The translations under genes were made by a program, and so were the position numbers. A DNA stretch of 64,000 nucleotides. Source: Paguma larvata (Eukaryota; Chordata; Mammalia; Carnivora; Viverridae). Location of the stretch: the NCBI GenBank assembly GCA_030068075.1, contig CM057832.1, positions 76,569,002-76,633,001 on the forward strand, read 5' to 3'. Positions 35,731 through 47,836 of this stretch are shown here, piece after piece. Every line of letters starts with the position of its first letter. The first letter of the stretch is position 1. The notes beneath the pieces are model-generated. The model worked only from the letters and a program-made list of their open reading frames with translations, searched no databases and had not been told where the DNA came from.

Positions 35731-37199
35731 TTAGAAGTAAAATTAAAAAGCCAATTCTTCAGTCACACTGCCCATATTTCAAGTGCTCATGACCACATGT
35801 GACCTGTGCTCACCATAGTGGACAGCATTGTTAGATTATATAGCTACAATAAAAATGTTCAAGTATATGTTTCTTAATCATCAGATACACTCTTGGATAT
35901 TTTTAAAGTATGGCACCAGAGTATATAACAAATATATATATATAATATATTGATTATATACATCATATATGACTAAACATATATATATAATATTCAAATA
36001 AAGACATATAAAATAGATATAAAATATATAAAATATTCAAATAAAGACATAAATCATTAATCAAATCCCCCAAAAATAATATTTTAACAAAATATTTAGG
36101 TTTATATAAAAGACTTTGTAGAGTAGCAGATGTCTGCTTTGGTGAAGTACTAGTTTCCGACAGTTGCTTATGAATTTACCCTGCTGTCATCTTTTTTTTT
36201 TTTTTTTCCATAAAATGACTTAGATCCATAATAAGCCCATTCACAATTTCCTACTTAAAAGAAAAAAGTATGTCTTCTGACACCTCTTTCTAACTTGGGA
36301 CTTCGTATGTTTTTACTTTCAAGTAATAAAGGAAAAAATTCAGTACATTTTTTTGTTCATGAGAGTTCCACACAGATGAAGGATTTGAAGAAGACAGGTT
36401 TGATTTTTCATGCTACTTTTTATTTTCTTTAAGTTGCAAATTAGAAAATGAAATTACGAACACAACTCTGAATAGTCATACTCAACTATTCTCTTCCCTA
36501 ACCTCTAGAACAATGGAAGAATTGCAAAGATTTCTCAAGCATTAAAAAAAATATATCAATGTTTACTGCAAGTTTTAGTGGACTATTTTTCTCTACTTTT
36601 ATATCCTTCCCATATGTTCTGAAGAATGTTCACTTTTTAGAGAAAAGATTTATTATTTTGATGAGGAAAATTTCTTGAGAATCTGTTCTGTCATATTATT
36701 TTATACTACCTTTGTCACCACTAAGTTAACAGGATGAAAAATTTGAATATATGGTCTCTACAGGAAAACAAAATTGAATATAATATAATAATCTTCCTTC
36801 TTCAAGCATGTGGATAAATACCATTCAGATTCCTGATTTTTCTTTTGCTTAACTGACCTTAAAAAATGTATTAATGTCATATGTAAAAACATATGCTAAA
36901 TGTGTGCACTTAATAAATATTTAAGAAATTGAATATTTTCATTTTTATTGATTTTATTCATTGAAAATATCTGTACCTCAGTTTTCGTTAAAAAATCCTT
37001 GAAATAACTTCCTTTTGCGTAACGCTTCAATGGGACGAGAAAGATAAAAATTTTTAATGGAAAGTCATATAAATTATTTTCCTTATAAATTGTTGTGTTG
37101 TTTTGAATTACATGCTGAAAAATATAATACTCCAAGCTTTCATTGTCTGGATGTTTTATATAAATTTTGCAACCCACGACCGGTCAGCGAGAGTACCTA
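35731..37199. other. AT-rich unique sequence with TA-rich core
   Basis: 35930-36055 is TA-rich and contains an exact 20-bp repeat (aatattcaaataaagacata at 35989-36008 and 36032-36051). The remainder has no gene. A minus frame at 36896-37177 is K, N, I and Y-rich, as AT-rich chance frames are. Confidence 0.5.
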
Positions 37200-38150
37200 A
37201 AATTCAGGGAAACAATTAATCATTAAAGTTGCAAGTCTTACTTTGCTGAGTCTTTTCTGTTTGTAAAATATCTTCAGGTCTAGGCACAGCTTTGTCTCTG
37301 GACAGCTTTGTGTCTGGACTTGACTTGGTGTGAATTTGAATGACTTTTACGGTAAATGACTGGCTCTAAGTTCACACACTGTTCTTTCTCCCATTGAAAA
37401 TTACAGAGTGCTCACGTAATTCTCTTCGGAGAGAGCAGATGTCTCGTTATGTTCCTGTTCATGATGTCCTGTGATTACAGAGGCATTGTAATATTTATTC
37501 CAGCAATGTAACTCATGCCACTATAAATATGCTGAACTGTCTAGTAACCCCATGAAGAGCAATGAATTGTAGCGACAGAGGCGCGTTCTAGGCAGCGAAT
37601 GATGTGTAAATAAGAAAAGCATGCAGCCTCCTCTCTTTAAAAGAAAATAGCTTTTACAAGACAAATCTTATTTCAGAAAGTCTGTTGATACACCTGGCAA
37701 TTTTTATGCTGGCATTTTATTGTATGTAGTTCTGTGTGTAATAAGTAGCACATCGGTTACAGGGCAGAAAAACATTCTTTTCACATATTTTTATTTTATG
37801 GCAATAGTTACAATGGGATTTGAGCTCCAGAAAATACAACGGAAGCTCTAGCTTGCTATTCATTGCAAGTTTATGTGCTAAATAAATCTTTTTTGGTGTT
37901 TTCGTGTCCCTACTGGAAAACGATTTTCATCCATACGTAATGCCATATTTAGCCACATAAACGTATTTATCCATATGTTTCACAAAGAACATCTACTCAC
38001 GTTTAAATTGAAAAATATTCTAGTCAAAGCATAATGATTTTTCATAGTCTTTATTTAAAAACTACATCCAACCTTTTTCGTTTCTAACACAAAGCTGTTG
38101 AGAGTGTCCCTTTTTATGCAGAGAAAGAGTATATTCTTACCAGCTGCATA
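37200..38150. other. Repeat-poor block, candidate conserved non-coding element
   Basis: No transposon trace is visible over about 950 bp. There are many homeobox-type TAAT cores and ATTTAT motifs, some CpG (gaggcgcgttc near 37580), and little low complexity. Such blocks in gene deserts are often conserved enhancers. Conservation cannot be tested here. Confidence 0.3.
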
Positions 38151-38194
38151 ACTTCAAGTTAGCTTTGCCCCTTCACATTTCTGTATAATTTTGG

Positions 38195-38203
38195 ATTTTT
38201 TTT

Positions 38204-38250
<47 letters not shown>

Positions 38251-38427
38251 TGCAAGTGGGGGAGAGGGGCAGAGGGAGAGAGAGAGAAAAAGAAAGAGAG
38301 AATCTTAAGCAGGCTCCATGCTCAGCACAGAGCCCAATGTAGGGCTCAATCCCATCACCCTGGGATCATGACCTGAGCTGAAATCAAGAGTCAGATGCTC
38401 AACTGACTGAGCCACCCGGGCACCCCT
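38195..38427 (-). mobile_element. Felid tRNA-Lys SINE with expanded GA run
   Basis: From T-tail at 38195 to head 'ctgagccacccgggcacccc' at 38427. The CT tract (GA on plus) has expanded to about 21 units at 38207-38249. Older-subfamily markers 'gaaatcaagagtcag' and 'tcttaagcaggctcc' are present. Confidence 0.95.
38207..38249. repeat. (GA)n microsatellite inside a SINE
   Basis: About 21 perfect GA units within the SINE CT tract, an obvious candidate for length polymorphism. Confidence 0.96.
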
Positions 38428-38739
38428 AATTTCTAATTTTTGACACCAAGGCAAAAATGGAGAGCTAGAGAAACTACTTGGAATTTTCTGGTACTTTCTT
38501 CACTCCTGTAAAGTGCCCTGTGTTCTTTGCCTGCAAGTGCTAGGCTCATCTTCTTGTTGATGAAATTTAAAAAAATAAATAAATGTTGGGGGCCTGATCC
38601 AAATGTGAGCATCTTCCTCCCTCCATTCCCATAAAAGCTCACTCCTCCTGGTCATCTAGAGACCATAACGCGTTCGGTCATGCCGCATTCGCTTGCCACC
38701 CCTTTGCTCCCCTCCTCAGTACAGGGGAACCGAGTGAGA

Positions 38740-38925
38740 GATGTGTGCCTTGATGTGTTTCTCAACACCCCACACCAGAAGCATTGGAAACACCCAGGGA
38801 CCCGGTAGGAGATGCAGATTCTTGAGGCCCACCCAACCTACGAAAGAGAGACTATGAGGAGTGGGGCACAATTTGTGTTTTAACAAGTCCAGCTGGTGAT
38901 TATGAGTTTGAGGGCTGTTGGCATA
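38740..38925 (+). mobile_element. MER5A-like hAT DNA transposon fossil
   Basis: 'ccagaagcattggaaacaccc', 'ggagatgcagattcttgaggccc' and 'caatttgtgttttaacaagtcc', then 'agctggtgattatgag', track the MER5A consensus order (agaatcacctgg; gggccccaccc; tttctaacaagttcccaggtgatgc). The terminal ends are eroded. Confidence 0.68.
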
Positions 38926-38937
38926 CAAAAAGGCAAC

Positions 38938-39015
38938 ACAGATTTGCCCCAAATCACACAGTCAGTCAGAGGTAAAACCAGTAGAGAAATCACAGGCCCC
39001 GACTCCCAGCCTGCC
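38938..39015 (-). mobile_element. Possible MIR fragment
   Basis: 'ccccaaatcacacagtcagtc' followed by 'ccccgactcccagcctgcc' is similar to the inverted MIR 5' half. It is short and tentative. Confidence 0.4.
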
Positions 39016-40374
39016 CAAGACTCCGGATGTGTGAACCTCACACTCTTCGTGAGCCTCTACTGAAGGCTTATTTGGATAAGGTGGGAAACAGAACTTCTCC
39101 AGGACTTTGCTTAAGTTGAAGAAATGAATGACAGCATTGATTTTCATATTTTAATAATGCAAAAGACAAATGTGTAGGACCACACCGATGTACTCAAATA
39201 CCATTCCTACTTCTTTTCATCTTGGTATCAGAGAACTCGTCGAAAACACATCAGGGAAAGGGTACTGGGTTCCCCTGGCACTTTCAGACATTCCGGTGCT
39301 TTGGGACAATGCCGTGTTTATCGGCCTTAAACTTGTAAATGAACTACGGTCACCATCATAATTGTTTCATGATTCACAGCTAAGATTTACTCTGCACCTT
39401 TCAACTCATAAAATAGCTCTTTCCCAAGTTGCTACTGGTGTATTTTCATTTTTATATATTTTTAAATGTTATGTATTTTCATGTTGTATATTTTGAAATG
39501 TTAACGTGGTGGCCTGTCTTCCCCTTCAAAGTATTTAAGGATCTAACACCGTCTATAATTGGGGAGGAAAAATGAGCCATTTCGAAGTTAACATTTCAAA
39601 AAGCCATCCCAGGGGTATCCTACCACGGCCCAAGCTTGAAGTTTTCAAAGGGGGCTGGCCCCGGAGCCATGATCACAACATAGTTTTAAATGCCCTGCGT
39701 GGAAATACCTTTCTCAAGTCACAAGTTGTGAAAAGAAGACAAGTTTTCAAGGGTGATTATATTTAACAGGCTTGATTTCCCTTATATGTCAGGCATCTCC
39801 CCCACCCCCCACCACCACCCTGCCACTGTCTTAGGAACACTTTGTGTTAAATACAATGAAATTATCATCACCCGGGAGTTTGCACTGACAGACATAATCC
39901 AGGTAAAACACATTTGTACGAGGCGGCCAAGTATACGGCGTAGTGTGCCAGTGATGGGATTCCTTTTGGTCTGTAAATTGATAGGCACGGCCAGAGGGAT
40001 TGTGTAAATAACCACGGGAATGAAACGCAATACAGAGGCCGTAACTCCATCCCAGGCTGCAGGGCCAGAGGCAGAATGTACCTGGCACACTCTGGACGGG
40101 AGTGACTAAAAATGGAAGCAGTTACTTTTTATAGCCGTGTTTCTCCAGGGGACCTATTCTGCACAGTTCTGTTAGACAATCGCACACTTCCAATGCTGCT
40201 GCGGAAGAGTCTAAATCATCATGCTAAATCACGCTGCCTACTGCTCTCTTGGAACATACTTTCGGCTGCTGAATTTAGTGTGCTCTGTTTTCATATTTTT
40301 TTTTAAGAAAATCTGAGATGTGCCTGGTGTTTGAAAGGAATGGTTTCTCGCATCCGCTCCCAGGATCGTGATGA
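39016..40374. other. Repeat-poor block, candidate regulatory sequence
   Basis: No gene or repeat is recognised. The 39540-40110 part combines purine-rich, CpG-containing sequence with several well-formed motifs (for example 'tatacggcgtag' and 'gtaaattgataggcacggcc') and no transposon trace. Overlapping frames on both strands (39753-40090) lack domains. Confidence 0.4.
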
Positions 40375-41030
40375 ATGTTTCCTCATGTCATTAATAGTTA
40401 TTTACTGAGTTCACCTCTTTAAGACCCTTGCTCTCCTAGGTTCTGAGGATATAATGCTAGCAAAACCCAGTCCTGTAATAGCCCAGTGGATGCGACAGAT
40501 TCAAAGACACCCTAGTGTGGTAAGAGCCCAAACAGTCTTAAGGGAGCTGAGAAGGTTTCCTAGAAGTAAGTCCTAGCAATGCTAAAACCTGAAGTAGCAA
40601 ATAACCAAGTGAAGAGAAGAGGGAAGGTGGGGGGAGGGGGAGAGGAAAAAACAAAAACAAAAGGAAATGGAGAGCTTTACAGACAGAGAAAAACGGTATA
40701 ATAGTATGTTCTGATCCTCAGAAGCAAGAGAGCAAGTGCTGGTCAGAGAAACGACGTTGGATGATGAAGCTTAGCATTCATGGGCAGGGAAGTGAGCAGT
40801 CGGCTAGGAGGGAGGCAAGGTGGATGGCAAGAAGCAGATTTAACACTCCAAAGCTTGAATTTTAGCATCCAGAGCACAATGGGGAACCACTCACCAGGTT
40901 TTAGCGGGAAGGTGACAGCCGGATTTGGATTTCAGAAGGATTTGTCTGGCTCTGTGGAAAAAAAGATTAGGAGGACCCAGGTACAGGCAAGATACATCAG
41001 AGTGACCAGGCTCGAGGCAGTCCTGTCTGT
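40375..41030. mobile_element. Long L2-like repeat fragment
   Basis: In order: 'tatttactgagttcacc', 'ctgaggatataatgctagc', 'gagaaggtttcctagaag', 'caatggggaaccactc', 'ttttagcgggaaggtgac' and 'agaaggatttgtctggctctg'. These match successive parts of the common old repeat (ctggggatacagcag; ggcctctctgagg; gggaagccattg; gcaggggagtgac; agaaagatcactctggctg). It is the longest copy here. Confidence 0.55.
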
Positions 41031-41299
41031 CTGCATTTCTTGTTCTTTTCCAGTTAGGAACTGTTTCGAGTGCTCATTCAGCCATTTTTAACTGCAGTGG
41101 GGACTTTTCTTCAAATAACTATCATAGAAACACAACTTGGAGAACTCTCTCATAATTATATGGAAACAAATAGCTAAGGTCATTAGGTCTAATCCTTGTC
41201 TTCAGTACAAACCAATGTCTTACAAGTCAAGAATATTTACCTAACGAATATTTCTCTGATACGTTGCAATTATCTTGATGGGCTATTGTGGTATTTTCT

Positions 41300-41380
41300 T
41301 GCCCTTCTAAAGAACTCTCCAGCATAGTGCCTGGAAAACTATAGAAGCTCACTAAATATCTGATGAAGTATTATTTAAAA
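41300..41380 (+). mobile_element. Possible L2/MIR tail
   Basis: 'cagcatagtgcctggaaaac' and 'gctcactaaatatctgatg' resemble 'agcacagtgcctggcac' and 'gctcaataaatatttgttg'. Confidence 0.48.
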
Positions 41381-43947
41381 GAATCTCTTCTGTGATTATA
41401 TAGTCTAGTTTGGGAATAGAAAAATAATTGGATCTTTTTTCTACCAAATTTGTGCATCTATCTCTTCCTTAAGGAAAAGTTTCTCCTTCACATAGCCAGA
41501 TCAATAATATCCTTTCTCGAAGCATTCAGTCTATGCGGGAGGGAGTGTGTATGATGGAGGGAGTCTTTTAAAGAATAACTTTTGACTGTGAACTTCGACA
41601 TTGAACTAGTTTAACTCCAATCATTCTGTAACGGCAAAGCACTTTGGACACGGCCTTTCGCAACGCTATGGAGGAGAAAGGGTTTCGCCTGTAAGCAATC
41701 ATTCCCATTGTCATCTATCACTACATTTATGGTTCTCCTTTCTACCTGCCTCAAGATGAAGGCCTTTAAACGTGATGCTTAATTGCAGAAATATTTATCT
41801 GCAGATTTGCTGCCCACATATCAAGCAGGTAAAAATCAAAAGGCTGCCTTAATCTTGGCTTTGAACCAAGATTGCTCCAGGGAAAGTTGGAAGCTGCTTA
41901 ACCCCAAATGTTTTCAGCAGCCTAAGGCCTATCTGCAATCCGGTATGGACCTGGGGATCTATTATCTACTCCCCTCATGTTGAATGCAGAAAAATTTATC
42001 AGCCTTTCCTTAAACATTTGCATAGAAATAATTTCTTCTTTTTTTTTAAGTAGGAAAAACTCACGTTAATGTTTAATTTGCCCTCTTTAGATATGGCATT
42101 TGAGGCAGATCGTTATCATCCAGGGCAAATAAGCATCTTAATGAGCAGCGTGGGAGGATAAAGTTCACATGGAATCATGCATGCAGAGATTGAGAGGCAG
42201 GTCCATCTAGTCCAAGGCATCGTTTCTCGGTTGGGGACACAGAGGACTTGAAAGCCCAAGGGCCTCCACCTGTCCAGGCTCACATTACTGATTTTTGGAG
42301 GGACGGAGCGGGGGCCCTGGGCTCCTAACGTAAATTCGGGCTGTTTTCAGTCGGTCCTGCCTCTCAGTTGTTATGTTGGGATTTTCCAAATTGGAGCTAT
42401 TAATAGATTGTGAACTAGTGGGAAAAAACAAACAAACAAACAACCAGTCATTTACAAGGAATAGTTTTACATTTTAATTACCAATTCCTGTCATTGACCT
42501 CTCTGGAGGATATTTTACTTTACTGACCTGTTTCTTACTGCCTACTGCCAACAATTAGCTAAAATTTCACAAATGTGTATGAATTATAATATATATTATA
42601 TATATAATAGTGCTAATAATATGTTATATATTATAATATATATAATTTTGTGTTCCCTAGTAGCTACATATGCCCAAATTAACCCCTTCAAGGAAAGGGT
42701 TTGAGGATAATTCGTAAAATAATCATTGACTAGCTTTCACAGATTGTTTGACTAGCTGGTAACTCCTACAATATATTAACCCACATTACCCATTCACTTA
42801 TTCCCTAACCCGCAGAAGTTATCTAAATAAGGAATGAATTCTTTTTTTTTCTCTCAAAGCTTGGTTCTTTTAATAGGATGCCTTCGTTCAGAACAGGCTC
42901 AGACAGTATAATTTATGCATAGTCTCCTAAAATACAGAGCAAAAGGTCCTTACACAGGTTTTCTAACATCATTCAGGATCCTGGGGAAAGGTATTAAAGA
43001 TAGATCCACTCTGACCTACAGAGGCATAAAGAATTGCAAGCGTTTGTGATTTCGAACCTCACTCTTCCTAAGAAATCGTGGTTTTAGTGAGAATTCTTTT
43101 CATTAAGCGCTCTCAACATCAGACCTTTGAACCCAATGACTCATTGGCCAACCACGGCCGCCATGACAGCCAGATTCGGAGAGATACCTGAATAGAGCTC
43201 CCAGCTGATAACAGAGCCCTCTTGCTCTTTGAAAGTTTGTTCCTTGACTCACGCTCCTTCTCTTTCACAAATCTACTGTCAGGGTACCTATCCCCAGCAC
43301 AGTTATTTCTCATGGATTCTTACTTTCAGCAGCTTTTATTTATTTTCCAGGAAATACTAATTTATGATGTAATATGTAATTTTTCATATCTTGTATTTAA
43401 TATTATATATAATATAATCTCATGTACAAGCATAACTGAAAAAAAATTCTTGTAATAATACTACATGCAGTTCACTCTAATCTATTCGATTTTAGTCTAC
43501 TGCATTTAAGATTTTAAAATTCTGATCTCAACCCACTAAATTCATACCATTTCATTTTTAGTTCGAAAATTAATTTGACGGATAATTTGATTTGTCTTTT
43601 GAAAATACTGTTTTAAGCCAAACTAAATTTTATTAAAGACATGGTAAAAATAATTTGTAAGCCTTGTTAATGATTTCCGGTTTTACCTTACAAGTCACAA
43701 GAATCTGTCGAAGAATTTGAAGCAAAAAACCCCACAAAAAACAAACAAACAAAAAAAAACGGGGGTGATCCTTTTGGTATTTTATTTCGTACCCTATTAA
43801 TATTTTAATTAAGGGTAACAGAAACTAATGAAACAGATGACATTTTAATTAATTTTCACATCTATAAATTAACTAATAGTGATTATTATTAAGTCTGATT
43901 TAAATTTTTCTCTTTGCAAAAACAGTGATCTCAAACTACCTGCGATC
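41381..43947. other. Repeat-poor block, candidate conserved non-coding sequence
   Basis: No SINE or L1 is recognised for about 2.5 kb. 41600-42200 has a mixture of motifs such as an octamer 'atttgcat' (42016-42023), a hairpin (41851-41873) and CpG-bearing sequence. 42582-42650 is a TA-rich tract. No gene is seen. Confidence 0.45.
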
Positions 43948-43959
43948 AAAAACATTCCC

Positions 43960-44165
43960 AGGGGTGCCTGGGTGGCTCAGTCAGGTAAGCATCTGACTTC
44001 GGCTCAGGTCATGATCTCATGGTTTGTGAGTTCGAGCCCCGCTACAGGCTCTGTGCTGACAGCTTGGAGTCCTGAGCCTGCATTGGATTCTGTGCCTCCC
44101 TCTCTCTCTCTGTCCCTTCCCTGCTCACACTCTGTCTCTCTCTCTTAAATAAATAAAAACATTAA
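43960..44165 (+). mobile_element. Felid tRNA-Lys SINE with perfect target-site duplication
   Basis: 'aaaaacattccc' at 43948-43959 and 44166-44177. Boxes are intact. The body reads 'gacagcttggagtcctgagcctgc', with a small insertion compared with the usual 'gctcagagcctggagcctgc'. Confidence 0.96.
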
Positions 44166-44184
44166 AAAAACATTCCCCACTTTT

Positions 44185-44537
44185 TCCCGCTTTATTAAAA
44201 TATAACTGACATATGACATCTTATAAGTTCAAGGCGTACACATGCTGATTTTTTGCACGTATGTATCACAAAATGCTTACCACCATAGAGTGAGCCAACA
44301 CCTCTACTACTTCACATAATCACCATTTCTCTCGTGTGGTGAGAACATTTAAGATCTACTCGCTTTGCAAATTTTAAGTTTATAGTATTATAGTGACTAT
44401 AGTCACTATGGGGTGGATTAAATCCCAGAACTTATTTCCAGACTTATAACTGGAAGGCTGTACTCTTTGACCAACATTTCCCCATTCCTCCCAACTCCCA
44501 GCTCCTGGTACTACCCTTCTAGTTTCTGTTTCTTTCT
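44185..44537 (-). mobile_element. L1 3' UTR (old L1MA-type), inverted
   Basis: On plus: 'ttattaaaatataactgacat', 'ttataagttcaaggcgtac', 'gtatcacaaaatgcttacc', 'gagaacatttaagatctactc', 'gacttataactggaagg' and 'ccaacatttccccattcctcc'. This is the reverse complement of an L1MA-type 3' UTR. Confidence 0.8.
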
Positions 44538-44562
44538 TTTTTTTTTTTTTTTTTTTTTTTTT
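44537..44562. repeat. Long T run
   Basis: About 26 T residues at the junction between the inverted L1 3' UTR and the inverted SINE. Confidence 0.95.
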
Positions 44563-44796
44563 GTATTTTAGACGTTTATATATTTATTTATTTTGAGAGA
44601 GAGAGAGAGAGCGCGCGCGTGCACACGTACATGCACGTACGCACCAGAGAGAGAGGGAGACACAGAATCCGAAGCAGGCCCCTTGCTGTCAGCCAATAGA
44701 GCCTGACTTGGGACTCAAACTGACCAACAATGAGATCATGACCTGAGCCGAAACCAAGAGTCGGATGCTTAACTGACTGAGCCGCCCAGGTGCCCC
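44563..44796 (-). mobile_element. Felid tRNA-Lys SINE
   Basis: Inverted, ending 'ctgagccgcccaggtgcccc' at 44796. The CT tract has been converted into a mixed 'gagagagcgcgcgcgtgcac' segment that is rich in CpG. The 'gaaaccaagagtcgg' marker puts it in the older subfamily. Confidence 0.95.
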
Positions 44797-45124
44797 TCTC
44801 CTCTTGGTATTTTAAAACACGATTCTGGCTGTGCCCTGGAGCATGGCTTGGAGGAGATGGAGAGATCCCTACAAGAGCCTCACTGAGCAACAGAGGAGAT
44901 CTGCTTCTCCTCATCATGACTGAGCCCCCAGGGTCCAGGAAGCAACTGGAAGGTCAGGGTTTTAAGATAGCGACTTTTCACGTGAGCAAAAGTCAGATTG
45001 AGGAAACAAGGGAAGTACCACAAGGGGGTTATGAAATCAGTCTAGTCTTTTGGAGCTGAAGTTTAGAAACTTCAAACTGTAGAGCCCACTGGCACGTTAG
45101 CCCTGTGCATTTTGTTATCCAAAG
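44797..45124. other. Unique sequence
   Basis: No gene or repeat is recognised. Confidence 0.4.
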
Positions 45125-45255
45125 TGCTTAGGTATTTAATCACTCAAGTCTACGTTCATTCGAATGTATCAAACGATTACTACATGCCAACATCGTACTA
45201 AGTGTTAGTTAGGGTTTTAGAGAATAAGGCAAATTCCTGACCCTGGAAACGATCC
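45125..45255. mobile_element. Possible L2-like fragment
   Basis: 'gattactacatgccaacatcg' and 'cctgaccctggaaacg' sit in the places of 'cctactatgtgccaggcac' and 'ccctgccctcatgg' of the common old repeat. It is weak. Confidence 0.42.
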
Positions 45256-46450
45256 ACACATCTTTCCCCGAAAGAAAATAAATCTCACGTTTTCAGTATT
45301 TATTTCCCTTTGCACTTCCTACGTACTGACTAAAACTCAGAAACTCTAGCCTGGCTTTGCTTTACTGACAGGAACCTCTAGTATCAGAAAAGAGGTTTAA
45401 AAAAAAAAACACACACAACAGCACCATGGGAAAGAAGAAACTTAAGAGAACAAATCTGGAGCCACTTGGTTCCAAACGGACCTTCCAAAGGAGACAGCCT
45501 ACAGTGAAAATATCTTTTGAGGTTCTGTATTTTGTTTTAAAGAGTTAGCCTTCCCTTAATCCTACATCATAATCTCAGTGCATATCTTTTAAAAACACAT
45601 TGGGTTAACAACTAAGAAAATCCATGGCTTAGAACCAAGAACTGAAAGATGAATGAAAGACACTCTCCATTATTCGTAAACACATCTCTCCGAATGTATT
45701 TAAACCATCAGCAAGTCATGCTGGCAACAGCTGAAGCAGGTTTACAAAACACTGAAGGACAGATGATAAAGATCTGAGCAGTAACAGAGAACAGAAATAA
45801 GGGTTATTCAAAGCACACTTTCCCCCAAACTCTAGCCCACAATGACTCCCTCTGTGAGTAGCAGGCTTCAGCGGAAGTTCAAAGAACTAACACTTGAGAC
45901 TATATCAAGAAATCTGGTCGTCAAAGAGCCAAAAATGTAGATCAGAATCTTCTTTCGGATTAACTCAGGATATGAAGCAGAAGAAAATGGGCAAAAGAAC
46001 TTTCCAGTGAAGGGAAGAAGAAAAAAAGTGAAAGAGAAGAAAGCCGCAGTAATCTGTATAGCTTAAGGTGGACCCCTAAAATATGGGCACTCAACTATCG
46101 TATCTATTACCTGTAGCCTGTCATATCCCCCACTAAACTGCTGTTTGTCCCACATTCCTGAAAATTATAAAACCACTCTAGAAAGTTTAAAATGCTAGCT
46201 GAGAAACAAGGAGGTTCTGGAAACTCTTCGACCCTCCTGGTAATTATCGCTGCGGGGGGACTGCATTAAATGGCAACCCATTCTTGAGTATTCACTATTT
46301 TTATATGGAGTCGGTCATACCTAATGAATATTTCTTTATTAATTCTTAAACTTGCAAAATAAAACTGTTAAACAAAATGATCTCTAAGGCATTTCAACCT
46401 TAGGACTTTACACATTCAACCCTTTTGGGAGGATTACCGCTTGGTTAGAA
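45256..46450. other. Unique AT-rich sequence
   Basis: No gene or repeat is recognised. Confidence 0.45.
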
Positions 46451-46516
46451 TATACAATACAATACAATACAATACACACACACACACACACACAGACACA
46501 CACACACACACACACC
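46451..46516. repeat. (ATACA)n-(CA)n compound microsatellite
   Basis: Four to five ATACA units run into about 20 CA units with one GA interruption near 46494. Confidence 0.96.
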
Positions 46517-46620
46517 TGAACTGTAACGTTTCTGATGAAGGCATCATGAAATGGGTCTCGTGGAGCTTCGAATGTTACTATCACCTTAATGGATAATTAA
46601 TATGTTAAATAAAAGTGCAA

Positions 46621-46827
46621 GGGTGCCTGGGTGGCTCATTCAGTTAAGCATCAGACTCTTGATTTGGCTCGGGTCGTGATTTCATGGTTTGGGAGTTGGA
46701 GCCTTGCACCAGCCTCCATGCTGACAGTACAGGGCTTGCTTAGACTTCTGTGTCCCTCTCTCTCTGCCCCTCCCCCACTTTCCCTCTCTCTGTCCCTCTC
46801 AAAATAAATAAAAATAAACTTTAAAAA
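46621..46827 (+). mobile_element. Felid tRNA-Lys SINE
   Basis: Head 'gggtgcctgggtggctcat', then 'cagactcttgatttggctc', the extra 'ctcttgat' marking the older subfamily. B-box is weak (gggagttggagcc). No clear duplication. The frame at 46651-46869 on minus is SINE-derived. Confidence 0.95.
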
Positions 46828-47633
46828 GAAGGAAACATTTTCCAAAAATAAAGGGTCCCAAATGGGCATTTGACTTCATATAGCATCTGTTGACAGAGAC
46901 TATGTCCTGCACCTGAGGAAAATGCAGTTTTCTCTGGATTTAATCTGTATGTTAGGACTTAACCTTTAATTTCTTGCACAGTGAGTCAGCATTATTTGGT
47001 GCTGGAAAAGCATATAGACTAATCTTCACACTAGCCGTTATATAACCCAGAAACATAAAATCTACGCCCTTCTCTTTTCCCATGGCATTCTCATAACCTT
47101 GTACCTCGTCACAGCCCCAAAGACCATTATGTACGGTCTTTCGCAATCATGCACACACCTTGTGTATACACCTGAGGTCTTGTTTATATGTGGTTGCTGT
47201 GGTGGTATCCACAAGAGCATTTTTGTGGTAGGTGTTGCCATTTGCACCAAAACTCTAATTCAAACTCGACTTACAGACACCAGGACCTAGGAGACACAAG
47301 TGGACTCCATGGGACTCCATTGTTTTGTATGTGAATACTGCTTCCTATAATTCTGTGACTTCCGTCTTCTGGTCTTAGGGGAGATAATTACCTCTTTGGT
47401 AGAGACTTGAGGAGCCCAGTGAAGGCCTTGCTCTGAGAGAGAGGCTACATGGTAAAAACAAAAATGCCGAATGTGCTTGATCGTAATAGTTCAAGTCTTG
47501 CTAAAATGGTTGCCTTTTGTTATCTAGCAATCATTTTTGTGGCTGTTCAGGAGAGGGAAATGTGGAGGAGATTAGAACATTATCTCCAGCTTATTGGTTA
47601 ATGAACATACAATACCCTAGTTTATCTCAATTG
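46828..47633. other. Unique sequence, no gene recognised
   Basis: Frames of 61-64 codons on both strands (46952-47290) overlap and lack motifs. Confidence 0.45.
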
Positions 47634-47644
47634 TGTGAGTCTTA

Positions 47645-47833
47645 GGGGCGCGTGGGCGGTTCAGTGGGTTAAATGTCGACTTCGGCTCAGGTCATGATCT
47701 CACAGTTTATGGGTTTGAGCCCTGCGTTGAGCTCTGTGCTGACAACTCACAGCCTGGAGCCTGCTTTGGATTGTGTGTCTCCCTCTGTCCGCCTCTCTCC
47801 TGGTCTCACTCTGACTCTCTCAAAAAATAAATA
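47645..47833 (+). mobile_element. Felid tRNA-Lys SINE, outer copy of a nested pair
   Basis: Its left flank 'tgtgagtctta' (47634-47644) has its partner at 48099-48109, beyond the second SINE. The head is mutated (gcgcgtgggcggttcag) and the A box damaged. Its A-rich tail (caaaaaataaatac) received the second SINE at 47837. Confidence 0.96.
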
Positions 47834-47836
47834 CTA

